A DNA stretch of 6,806 nt, taken from contig SHLU01000132.1 in NCBI GenBank assembly GCA_004282995.1, positions 1 to 6,806 of the forward strand, given 5' to 3'. This document shows, in pieces, positions 1-6,590 of the stretch (positions are counted from its first letter, which is position 1; every line of letters starts with the position of its first letter). Origin of the DNA: Sphingomonadaceae bacterium (GTDB taxonomy: Bacteria; Pseudomonadota; Alphaproteobacteria; Sphingomonadales; Sphingomonadaceae). The notes under the pieces were generated by a model. It was not told the origin of the DNA, did no database searches, and saw only the letters and a list, made by a program, of their open reading frames with translations. A program made the position numbers and the translations under genes.

Positions 1-64
1 CTGCAATGCCCAGCAGCAGGACAATCAGGAACCAGGGCCAATTGGCTTCGACCAGTTCGATCAT
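1..64 (-). CDS. Start of a membrane-anchored protein, cut by the window edge
   Basis: Only the first 21 codons are present. They read MIELVEANWPWFLIVLLLGIA, which has a short acidic/amphipathic start followed by a hydrophobic segment from about residue 9 that looks like an N-terminal transmembrane anchor. The start is well supported. The ATG overlaps the stop of the preceding 56-residue gene by 4 bases (ATGA), and an AAAGGAGAAAG ribosome binding site lies about 9-10 bases upstream, inside that gene. Some sphingomonad proteins with a similar 'ANW.WF...LLIG' anchor carry a C-terminal helix-hairpin-helix domain. That resemblance is from memory, and the rest of the gene is outside the window, so no function is assigned. 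It is the fourth gene of the VWA/OmpA run. Confidence 0.65.
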   Translation of the reverse strand, partial: MIELVEANWPWFLIVLLLGIA

Positions 65-231
65 GGGGCGCTTTCTCCTTTGGGGTTGTCAGCCAGGGGC
101 TTGGACGGCGTGTCGGAATCGGGATCATCATACAGCGTGGACGGGGCTCGGCCCCACACCACCCAGCCAATGCCGATGCCGGCGGCGTAGGTAAACAGCA
201 GCAGGATCACGAGTTCGGTCCAGATCGGCAT
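61..231 (-). CDS. 56-residue single-pass membrane protein, function unknown
   Basis: This small gene encodes 56 residues starting MPIWTELVILLLFTY. Residues 4-26 form one hydrophobic segment with a glycine-rich second half (AAGIGIGWVVW), well suited to a transmembrane helix. A polar, acidic and proline-rich tail of about 30 residues follows (STLYDDPDSDTP and onward). No family is recognised. Evidence that it is real is its packing: the ATG lies one base after the ompA-like stop (TGACATG), and its TGA overlaps the ATG of the next gene by 4 bases. It also places a good ribosome binding site for that next gene within its own 3' end. It has only a weak ribosome binding site itself, so translation is probably coupled to the upstream gene. 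It could be a small subunit or assembly factor of the envelope module; this is inference from context. Confidence 0.72.
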   Translation of the reverse strand: MPIWTELVILLLFTYAAGIGIGWVVWGRAPSTLYDDPDSDTPSKPLADNPKGESAP

Positions 232-232
232 G

Positions 233-967
233 TCAGCGTGGCCCCGGTGTATCGATGGGCGTGGGGCGCACCTGCAATTTGGCCACCACGGTAAACTCGA
301 TCCGCCGGTTGGCCGGATCGGCAGGGTCTAGCCCGGCGACCGGCTGGCTGGAACCAACTCCGCGGGTCTGCAGGCTTTGCTCGGCAATACCGCGAGCAAC
401 CAGCGCGCGTTTTACGCTGTCGGCGCGCTGCTCCGACAGAACCGTGTTCGCCGGTTCGTCGCCCGAATTATCAGTGTGTCCGGTGATCGCGATGCGGGCG
501 CCGTAACAGGGCTTGAGCGCGGCGGCCACCTCATCGAGCAGTTCGGTCCCTCCCGCGGCCAGTTCCGCGCTCGATTCTTCGAACCGGAGTGTGCGGGCGG
601 CGAGAATGGCGGCGACATCATCCTGGCATTGCAGCGATTCGACCGGAGCTTCGCCGGGCTCGGCCAGCATCGTACCGTCGGTCCAGTGGACTCCGCCCGC
701 CCCTGGCAGCGCAGCGATGCCACGGGCAATCCGGTCACGGGTTTCTTCGCTGATAGCGCCCCTCGGTGTCAGCATGGCATGGCGCGAGGCCCAGCCCCGT
801 GCGGTTTCGAACTGGGCGATTACCATGCCACCTGCTTCGGCTTTTATGAGTCCAGCGGCTTGCAATTCGAGCCTGTCACGCAGCGGCTGTGCGGTCTGCA
901 TTGCCGCGAACAGGGCGATGATCACCACGAGCAGGGTTCCAGCAAGGACGGCGATGAAGGGGCGCAT
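233..967 (-). CDS. OmpA-family peptidoglycan-binding protein with N-terminal membrane anchor and BON-like region
   Basis: The product is about 244 residues. Residues 3-24 (from MRPFIAVLAGTLL) form an uncleaved-looking membrane anchor. A region at about 50-97, with 'ARGW.SRHAML.PRG' and 'ALPGAGGVHW', resembles a BON domain. Residues 125-230 form an OmpA C-terminal domain: GHTDNSG at 163-169, LSEQRADSV at 177-185 and NRRIEF at 220-225. In this family the Asp of GHTD (D166) and the Arg of LSxxRA (R181) bind diaminopimelate of peptidoglycan, and both are present. C114 and C154 flank the first strand and helix of the OmpA domain and could form a periplasmic disulfide. Two starts are possible: ATG at 967 (10 bases after GAGGAG) or GTG at 973 (4 bases after, two residues longer). 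ATG is preferred. It is probably a tether between the inner membrane and the cell wall, with no beta-barrel. It lies about 55 bp after the VWA gene and 1 bp before the 56-residue gene. Confidence 0.88.
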   Translation of the reverse strand: MRPFIAVLAGTLLVVIIALFAAMQTAQPLRDRLELQAAGLIKAEAGGMVIAQFETARGWASRHAMLTPRGAISEETRDRIARGIAALPGAGGVHWTDGTMLAEPGEAPVESLQCQDDVAAILAARTLRFEESSAELAAGGTELLDEVAAALKPCYGARIAITGHTDNSGDEPANTVLSEQRADSVKRALVARGIAEQSLQTRGVGSSQPVAGLDPADPANRRIEFTVVAKLQVRPTPIDTPGPR

Positions 968-1000
968 TGTCACGCCGCTCCTCTAGCCATCCCCAGGGGC

Positions 1001-1024
1001 AAAAGGAAAGAGGCAAGACTGCCT
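1001..1024 (-). terminator. Weak hairpin plus T-rich run after the VWA gene
   Basis: On the minus strand AGGCA (1024-1020), a GTCT loop and TGCCT (1015-1011) can form a 5-bp stem, followed at once by CTTTCCTTTT. The left arm uses the last two bases of the VWA stop codon. The stem is short and the T run is interrupted, so at best it is a partial terminator or attenuator that lowers expression of the OmpA-like gene relative to the VWA gene. It could also be chance. Confidence 0.3.
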
Positions 1025-2747
1025 ACTTGCCGCCTTGCATCGTGCGCGGACCATCTTCGTCCAGCAGACCACCGGCAAGCGAGGCGAGCTTGATGAATTC
1101 CTGCCGCCAGTAATTGTGCTGTCTTCCGGCAAGCTTGACCAGGTCACGATAGGAGAAGCCTTCCAGCAGAGGGTCGGCGCGCAGCTTCTGGCCGAAACCG
1201 GCCACTGCCGTTGCAAAGGCGAAATCCCCGCGTGGTGCGCTGGCATTGCGCAGGCTGGAAGTGGGCATGACATAATCGATCAAGGTCGATTTATCGCCAT
1301 CGGGCAGCTTGTAGCGCAACTTCACATAGGCTGCTTCCTCGATCATGCTGGTGGCAGCAGCAGGCAGCTTGTCGCCATAGCGTCGATCGGCAATCCAGCC
1401 TTTCGCACCAACTGGCACTACCTCGTAAATGGCGGTGACCTGGTGCCCGGCGCCAATATCGCCCGCGTCGACCGCGTCATTGTCGAAATCCTCGTCACGC
1501 AGGGCGCGGTTTTCATAACCGATCAGGCGATACTGGCTGATCACCGCGGGATTGAATTCGACCTGGATCTTGACGTCCTTGGCGATGGTGAACAGCGTCG
1601 AGGACATCTCGTCGCCCAGCACCTTCTTCGCTTCGAGCGCGCTGTCGATATAGGCGTAATTGCCATTCCCGTGATTGGCGATCTGCTCCATCATCGCTTC
1701 ATTGTAATTGCCCGTGCCGAAGCCAAGCGTTGTCAGCGTGATACCGCTGTCGCGCTTCTTCTCGATCATCTCGATCAGTGCATCGCGGCTCTGCACGCCG
1801 ACGTTGAAATCACCATCGGTGGCGAGGATGACGCGGTTGACCCCGCCGTCGATGAAATTGTCCTCGGCAATGCGATAGGCGAGTTCCAGTCCGGCCCCGC
1901 CAGCGGTCGAGCCGCCGGCCCGCAAGCGGTCGAGCGCAGCGCGGATAGCGCGGGTATCGCTGGTCGGTTCGAGCACGAGGCCAGCCGCCCCGGCATAGAC
2001 CACGATCGAGACAGTATCGCGCGGCTGCAATTCGCCAGCCAGCCCGGCCAGCGCGGTCTTGACCAGAGGCAGCTTGTCAGGGCTGTTCATCGAGCCCGAG
2101 ACATCCATCAGGAATACCAGGTTCGCAGGCGGGCGCTCGTCGCGCTCGATATCGTATCCGGCCAGGCCGATGCGAATCAGCCTGGTATCGGCGTTCCATG
2201 GTGTCCGGGCCGCGTCGAAACTGACCGAGAAGGGCTGCGAACGGTCGAGCGGACGTTCATAATCATAGCGGAAGTAATTGATGAATTCCTCGGTCCGCAC
2301 GGCGGCCTTAGGCGGCATCTGCCCCTGCGACAGGAACCGACGGGAATTGGCATAAGCCCCGGTGTCGACATCGACCGAGAAAGTGGAGACCGGCTCAGCA
2401 GCGGCAATCTTCACTGGCGAGACTTCCTCGCCGTCATAGCGTTCGCGGTCGGTCGGGCCGGGGACTATCACAGGCGGGATGTAGCGATAGCTTGGTGGAA
2501 CGGCCTTCACGCGCGAGCCGGAAACTACCCCGTCGGCAACCGCTTCGGCAGCATAGGTAGGTGCAGTCTGTAGTGCTGGTGATGGCGGCGGAGGCAGGGC
2601 TGGGAGCGCTGTTTGCGAGTTGTTGTCGGATCGGCTGGCCTTGGAGCCGGTGACCACGATCCGTTCGTCTTCGCCCGGCGATTGGGAGGCGCAACCAGCC
2701 ACGGCCACAGCCAGCGCGCTAGCGGTACAAATATGGATGAAACGCAT
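1023..2747 (-). CDS. VWA-domain lipoprotein of the YfbK family
   Basis: The product is a 574-residue lipoprotein. Residues 1-18 (MRFIHICTASALAVAVAG) form a signal peptide ending in a lipobox (AVAG before C19). Positions +2/+3 are A-S, so there is no Asp inner-membrane retention signal. Next comes a proline-rich linker with IVVTGSK at 30-36, then the YfbK N-terminal region at about 116-190 ('STFSVDVDTGAYANSRRFL', 'EEFINYF'). The VWA domain spans about 208-375 with a complete metal-binding MIDAS site: DVSGS at 215-219, Thr281 in GGSTAGG, and TDG at 310-312. The YfbK C-terminal region (DUF3520 type) runs to near the end. The domain order and length fit the family. No enzymatic role is known; such VWA domains bind protein partners through Mg2+. 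Tandem ATGs at 2750 and 2747 follow GGGGAGG, and the second has the better 7-base spacing. A TTG at 2780 is in frame but would bury the signal peptide. It is the first gene of the envelope unit. Confidence 0.93.
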   Translation of the reverse strand: MRFIHICTASALAVAVAGCASQSPGEDERIVVTGSKASRSDNNSQTALPALPPPPSPALQTAPTYAAEAVADGVVSGSRVKAVPPSYRYIPPVIVPGPTDRERYDGEEVSPVKIAAAEPVSTFSVDVDTGAYANSRRFLSQGQMPPKAAVRTEEFINYFRYDYERPLDRSQPFSVSFDAARTPWNADTRLIRIGLAGYDIERDERPPANLVFLMDVSGSMNSPDKLPLVKTALAGLAGELQPRDTVSIVVYAGAAGLVLEPTSDTRAIRAALDRLRAGGSTAGGAGLELAYRIAEDNFIDGGVNRVILATDGDFNVGVQSRDALIEMIEKKRDSGITLTTLGFGTGNYNEAMMEQIANHGNGNYAYIDSALEAKKVLGDEMSSTLFTIAKDVKIQVEFNPAVISQYRLIGYENRALRDEDFDNDAVDAGDIGAGHQVTAIYEVVPVGAKGWIADRRYGDKLPAAATSMIEEAAYVKLRYKLPDGDKSTLIDYVMPTSSLRNASAPRGDFAFATAVAGFGQKLRADPLLEGFSYRDLVKLAGRQHNYWRQEFIKLASLAGGLLDEDGPRTMQGGK

Positions 2748-2754
2748 CATCAGT

Positions 2755-2761
2755 CCTCCCC
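2755..2761 (-). promoter_or_regulatory. Strong ribosome binding site that sets the start of the VWA lipoprotein
   Basis: The minus strand reads GGGGAGG, then ACTG, then ATGATG. Spacing from GGAGG is 4 bases to the first ATG and 7 to the second. This supports starting at 2747 (or 2750) and rules against the longer TTG form, which begins upstream of this site. Confidence 0.75.
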
Positions 2762-2796
2762 ACAAACAACCCGCCCCCAAACATTGCCTGTGCGCG

Positions 2797-2813
2797 TGAA
2801 TGCGCTCTGAATG
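2797..2813 (-). promoter_or_regulatory. 11-bp-spaced direct repeat upstream of the VWA gene, possible response-regulator site
   Basis: The minus strand carries CATTCA-GAGCG-CATTCA (2813-2797): two identical hexamers exactly 11 bp apart, about one DNA turn. It lies about 50 bp upstream of the VWA start and within the only sizeable gap between the two gene units. Tandem half-sites with this spacing are typical for OmpR-type response regulators binding head-to-tail on one face of DNA. Which regulator would bind is unknown, and no convincing -35/-10 pair was found beside it. Confidence 0.3.
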
Positions 2814-2851
2814 TCTTGTGCAGGAATTGTAAGGTTGGGCGCGGATCGGGT

Positions 2852-4447
2852 CTAGCGTCGTAGCTCGGGGCCGGGTTCCGGCGGGACTTTGTCCGCCAGC
2901 GGATCGGGCGAGACGAGATCCTCCGCATCGTCAGGTTCGCCGCCGATATTCTTGCGGAACAACATCCGGTCTTCCGGCCCGAACCCGCGTCGCCAGATGA
3001 TGTAGCCATAGGTCCCCAGGATCATCGGAATACCCAGCAGCAGTTCCATCCATTCGGGCAGATAGGTGATGGCATAGCCCACCACCACGGCCGGCGCTGC
3101 GGCCCACACCAGCGCCCATCGCCAATTATTGACCGGGTATCCCAGCAGCTTGGTCAACAGCAGTGCCTTGACCAGCGAGGCGACACCCAGCGCGACCATC
3201 AGTGATATGGCCGCGCCTGCCGCCATGAAGCCATCGCGCAACTGCATCCCCTCGATCACCAGCAGCGCTGTCACGGTCAACCCGGCTTGCAGGGCGATGG
3301 TGGCGAGCGAGATCCACATGTTGCGGACCCGCGCCATGTAGACCAGCGCGGCTTCCGAAACGACTGCCGTGGCGGCCACCACTTCGGCCAGCAGCAGGAA
3401 GGCGAGCGCGCCGGTACCGCCAACAAATTCGGGGCCGATCAGGCCCATGACCGCTTCGCCCGGAATGCCCAGTGCGAGCGCAATGCCAGCCTGCGCTGCG
3501 ATAATCCAGAATCCCACCTGGCACACCTGCCTGGCAATGGCAGCGTAATCCTTGACCTTGAGGTTTTTGGTGATGACGGGGCCGAGCACCGGTTCGAAGC
3601 TGGTCTTGAGCTTTTGCGGCAGGCTCGCGACCTGCTGCGCCATGTAATAGATACCGACAGCCGCAGGCGAAGCGAAGAAGCCGAGGATGAAGATGTCGAG
3701 CCGCCGTGTGCCCCATTCGACCCCGTCGGTGGCAGCCAGCGGCATTGCGCGGGTCAACATGCGCCACATATAGACAGGGTGCGGTCGCCATCCGTGCGGG
3801 GCACCATAGGTCTTGTAAAACGGCCATAGCGCCGTGATGAGGCCGGCATAGATCGAGATGATATAGGCCAGCGCCAGCCCGGCATCGGGCAGCCAGAGGT
3901 AGAGCAGGCCGGCCATGATCGAAATCGTCCAAGGCTCGACTACCGCACGGGCACGCACGGTGGTGGCAATATCAAATTTATAGGCCTGCGCAGCCAGCGC
4001 GATCTCGGTCAACGCGTAGCCGGGAATGGCGACGACGAGCAGGATATCGAGTTCGCTGTTCATCCCGTTGGGGAACATCGGCGCGGGGAACAGCCACAGG
4101 ATGAAGGCGACAATGCTCGACAGGATGAGCGACAGCAGGAAGCCATCGACCACCAGGTTGGCGTGCGGTTCCTCGCTTTCGGTCAGTCGCTGGGCCAGGC
4201 CGCGCTTTTCGCCCATCGAGCAGATCAGCGCGAGCAGTTCGACGACGATCAGTGCCGAGGCAAAGCGGCCAACAGCGTCGGCGCCGTAGAGCCGTCCTGC
4301 CAGGAACAGGAACGGCAGGCGGGCCACCAGTCGCAGCAGGAAGCCGAAGAAATTGGTTCGGCCACCCTTGGCCAGAGCTGCCATGTCGTCCGTATTCTCG
4401 GCGGGCGGATCGGCAGGCGACTCCGCTGGCGGCAGGGTGCTGGTCAA
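2852..4447 (-). CDS. Polysaccharide/lipopolysaccharide flippase, Wzx-like (MOP superfamily)
   Basis: This is a 531-residue integral membrane protein with about 12-14 hydrophobic segments spread from residue 33 to 485. It has a charged N-terminal tail (1-30) and a proline/acid-rich C-terminal tail (about 500-531), both probably cytoplasmic. Topology, length and the N-terminal pattern (GGRTNFFGFLLRL, then LPFLFLAGRLYG) fit the oligosaccharide flippase/PST branch of the MOP superfamily. These proteins move lipid-linked oligosaccharides across the inner membrane. The substrate cannot be told from sequence. The start is uncertain. A TTG at 4447 overlaps the gpsA stop by 4 bases (TTGA), and the next in-frame ATG is at 4384, giving 510 residues. 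Neither has a good ribosome binding site. The intervening 20 codons keep coding-like G/C third positions, which favours TTG with translational coupling. It is last in the tsaD-gpsA-flippase unit. Confidence 0.88.
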   Translation of the reverse strand: MTSTLPPAESPADPPAENTDDMAALAKGGRTNFFGFLLRLVARLPFLFLAGRLYGADAVGRFASALIVVELLALICSMGEKRGLAQRLTESEEPHANLVVDGFLLSLILSSIVAFILWLFPAPMFPNGMNSELDILLVVAIPGYALTEIALAAQAYKFDIATTVRARAVVEPWTISIMAGLLYLWLPDAGLALAYIISIYAGLITALWPFYKTYGAPHGWRPHPVYMWRMLTRAMPLAATDGVEWGTRRLDIFILGFFASPAAVGIYYMAQQVASLPQKLKTSFEPVLGPVITKNLKVKDYAAIARQVCQVGFWIIAAQAGIALALGIPGEAVMGLIGPEFVGGTGALAFLLLAEVVAATAVVSEAALVYMARVRNMWISLATIALQAGLTVTALLVIEGMQLRDGFMAAGAAISLMVALGVASLVKALLLTKLLGYPVNNWRWALVWAAAPAVVVGYAITYLPEWMELLLGIPMILGTYGYIIWRRGFGPEDRMLFRKNIGGEPDDAEDLVSPDPLADKVPPEPGPELRR

Positions 4448-5439
4448 GCGCCCGCTTCCCGTTCGGCTCGCAAGGGGCGGGCCAGCAATTGCTGGACCAC
4501 GTCGCGGGCCGGCTCACCGCCGAGTAGGGCATTGACGGCATCGACGATCGGCATGTCGATACCTCGCGTGCGCGCCAGTTCGGCCAGCACTGGCGCGGTA
4601 TGCGCGCCTTCGGCCACGGTGGTGCGGTCGGCCATGAGATCGACAGAGGATTGCCCCTGACCAAGCGCCTTGCCGATTGAGAAATTGCGGCTGGAAGTCG
4701 ACGAACAGGTCAACACCAGGTCACCGAGTCCGCATAGGCCGGCCAGGGTTTCGGCCTGCGCGCCAAGATTTTCACCGAACCGCAGCATCTCGGCATAGCC
4801 GCGGGCAATCAGGGCTGCGCGGGCATTCTGGCCCAAGCCCAACCCGTCGACCACGCCGCAGGCAATAGCGAGCACGTTCTTGACCGCGCCGCCGACTTCT
4901 GCCCCGGCGACATCGGCGCTGAAATAGGGCCGGAAGGCTGGCCGCGCGATTACCGGCTTCAAACGCTTCCACTGCGCTTCACCTCCCGCGCAGGCGAGCG
5001 TGACTGCGGTAGGCAGACCGGCGGCAACTTCGTGGGCGAAAGTAGGACCCGACAATATGGCGATATCGCTTTGCGGGCAGGCGTCGGCGGCGACGTCGTT
5101 CATTAGCCGTCCGGTCGATTGCTCTATCCCCTTGCTGCACAGCACCAGGTCGCGCGGGGCGGCGGGGAGGGTGGCAAGAACCGCGCCGGTATGTTGCGCC
5201 GGCGTCACCACGAGTACGACGGGAATGCCTGCGAGATCTCCGATACTATCGGTGGCGCGGATGGAGTACGCCAGCTTGGCGGCGGGCAGGAATGCAGCAT
5301 TACGGTGGTTTGCGTTGATATCAGCCACCACCTCGCTCTCGCGCGCCCACAGCAGCACCTCGCGCCCATCGCTGGCCAGCATCTGCGCCAGCGCGGTACC
5401 CCAGGCGCCGCCTCCGATGACTGCTACCGCGCCGCTCAT
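4444..5439 (-). CDS. gpsA: NAD(P)+-dependent glycerol-3-phosphate dehydrogenase
   Basis: This cytosolic enzyme reduces dihydroxyacetone phosphate to sn-glycerol-3-phosphate, the backbone for phospholipid synthesis. The 331-residue length is normal for the family. The N-terminal Rossmann domain has the dinucleotide motif GGGAWG at 9-14 (GxGxxG). LCSKGIE at 100-106 carries the conserved Lys103, and LSGPTFAHEVAAGLPTA at 129-145 is the family signature. The C-terminal helical domain holds the catalytic Lys187 in GGAVKNVLA, then GLGDLVLTC at 237-245 and the SRN motif at 250-252. The ATG at 5439 has GGGAG 7 bases upstream and overlaps the tsaD stop as ATGA. A longer in-frame reading from 5490 would add 17 basic residues before the Rossmann strand and is unlikely. 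No key residue is missing. Confidence 0.97.
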   Translation of the reverse strand: MSGAVAVIGGGAWGTALAQMLASDGREVLLWARESEVVADINANHRNAAFLPAAKLAYSIRATDSIGDLAGIPVVLVVTPAQHTGAVLATLPAAPRDLVLCSKGIEQSTGRLMNDVAADACPQSDIAILSGPTFAHEVAAGLPTAVTLACAGGEAQWKRLKPVIARPAFRPYFSADVAGAEVGGAVKNVLAIACGVVDGLGLGQNARAALIARGYAEMLRFGENLGAQAETLAGLCGLGDLVLTCSSTSSRNFSIGKALGQGQSSVDLMADRTTVAEGAHTAPVLAELARTRGIDMPIVDAVNALLGGEPARDVVQQLLARPLRAEREAGA

Positions 5440-6470
5440 CCCTTTACTCCCGCTCCGCGCACCGGCTCGGCATCCGGGTCGAGCGGCCAACGCGGCCGGG
5501 CCTGGAAATCGAGCGGATCATTCTGCCCTAACTCTAGCCGTTCACACCCCGCCCAGCCAATCATTGCGGCGTTATCGGTGCACAGTTCCAATGGCGGAGC
5601 GACGAACCGCATGGAGCGAGCCTTGGCGAAGTCTTCGAGTTCGCTTCGGATGCTCTGGTTCGCTGCGACCCCGCCAGCAACCACCAGTGCGGGCAGGTCG
5701 TCGCCGTCGCCGAGCGCCACGCGCAACCGGTCGAGCAGGCAGTCGATGGCTGCTTGCTGGAAGCTGGCGGCGATATCTGCCGCTGTGTGCTTGCCGCTTT
5801 CATGTGCGCGCAAAACCGCGCTTTTGAGGCCGGCGAAGCTGAAATGCGGCTCGCCACTGCCAACCAGTGGGCGGGGCAGCTTGACTGCCGTAGGGTCGCC
5901 CTCGCGGGCCAGTCGCTCGACTGCGGGGCCGCCGGGATAGCCGAGATGAAGGATCTTGGCGGTCTTGTCGAACGCCTCGCCCAGCGCATCGTCGATGGTG
6001 GTGGCAAGTCGGCGATAGCGCCCAACGCCATCGACCCGCAGGATCTGGCAATGACCGCCCGAAACCAGCAGCAAGGCATAGGGAAACTCAAGCTCGGCAT
6101 CGGCCAGCCGCGGGCTGAGGGCATGGCCTTCGAGGTGATTGATCGCCAACAGCGGCTTGCCGGCAGCCATCGCCAGCGCCTTGGCACTGACCAGTCCGAC
6201 CATCACTCCGCCGATCAGGCCCGGCCCGGCGGTGGCGGCGATGGCATCCAGATCAGCAAATTCGAGCCCGCCTTCGGCCATCACCGCTTCTATCATCGGG
6301 GCCAGCCGTTCAGCATGGGCGCGGGCGGCGATCTCGGGCACAACGCCGCCATACGGAGCGTGGGCCTCGTCCTGCGAGGCGATCCGCTGCGCCAAGACCT
6401 GCCGCTCGCTCGTCACCAGCGCGGCCGCAGTTTCATCGCAACTCGATTCTATGCCGAGGACAATCGCCAT
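5436..6470 (-). CDS. tsaD: tRNA N6-adenosine threonylcarbamoyltransferase TsaD
   Basis: TsaD (Kae1/Gcp family) transfers the threonylcarbamoyl group from TC-AMP to A37 of tRNAs reading ANN codons, giving t6A. In bacteria it works with TsaB and TsaE. The 344 residues match the usual length. Visible motifs are GIESSCDET at 6-14, the metal-binding NHLEGH at 111-116 (H112, H116), LVSGGH at 135-140, DDALGEAFDKTAK at 160-172, GGVAAN at 266-271, and CTDNAAM at 297-303 with the third metal ligand D299. The ATG at 6470 follows AAGGGA by about 8 bases. It is the first gene of the unit with gpsA and the flippase. A tsaD-gpsA pairing is common in alphaproteobacteria. Everything needed for activity is present. 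Confidence 0.98.
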   Translation of the reverse strand: MAIVLGIESSCDETAAALVTSERQVLAQRIASQDEAHAPYGGVVPEIAARAHAERLAPMIEAVMAEGGLEFADLDAIAATAGPGLIGGVMVGLVSAKALAMAAGKPLLAINHLEGHALSPRLADAELEFPYALLLVSGGHCQILRVDGVGRYRRLATTIDDALGEAFDKTAKILHLGYPGGPAVERLAREGDPTAVKLPRPLVGSGEPHFSFAGLKSAVLRAHESGKHTAADIAASFQQAAIDCLLDRLRVALGDGDDLPALVVAGGVAANQSIRSELEDFAKARSMRFVAPPLELCTDNAAMIGWAGCERLELGQNDPLDFQARPRWPLDPDAEPVRGAGVKG

Positions 6471-6590
6471 GCGGGTTTCCCTTAGACGATGGCAAGGCTA
6501 GGGCAAGCGCTGCCGATGACCGCGCGTATTATCCATCGCTGATCATCCGATATCGGTTAGCAGTCCCGGAAAGGCCGCCGGGTCGCGCTG

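Noticed and set aside
1035..2573. A 512-codon open frame on the plus strand antisense to the VWA gene
   Set aside because: It mirrors almost the whole VWA gene. Its product has no recognisable fold, and long antisense frames are common opposite GC-rich genes with biased third positions. The minus-strand frame has signal peptide, MIDAS and family motifs.
2748..2780. Longer TTG start for the VWA lipoprotein
   Set aside because: It would put 11 residues before a normal lipoprotein signal peptide and would start upstream of the strong ribosome binding site.
5000..5940. Long plus-strand frames across the gpsA/tsaD junction
   Set aside because: They are antisense to two confidently identified genes. 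The products are Arg/Ser/Pro-rich with no family features.
6528..6533. GATAAT on the minus strand as a -10 box for tsaD
   Set aside because: It is about 60 bases upstream of the tsaD start, but no acceptable -35 box lies 16-18 bases before it, so the promoter is not supported beyond a guess.
6547..6556. Perfect palindrome CCGATATCGG between wecC and tsaD as an operator
   Set aside because: Several 10-bp palindromes are expected by chance in a window of this size. The flanks extend it only imperfectly.
6565..6582. CCCGG/CCGGG hairpin just after the wecC stop as a terminator
   Set aside because: The stem is only 5 bp with an 8-base loop and no following T run. Such GC stems are expected by chance in this DNA.
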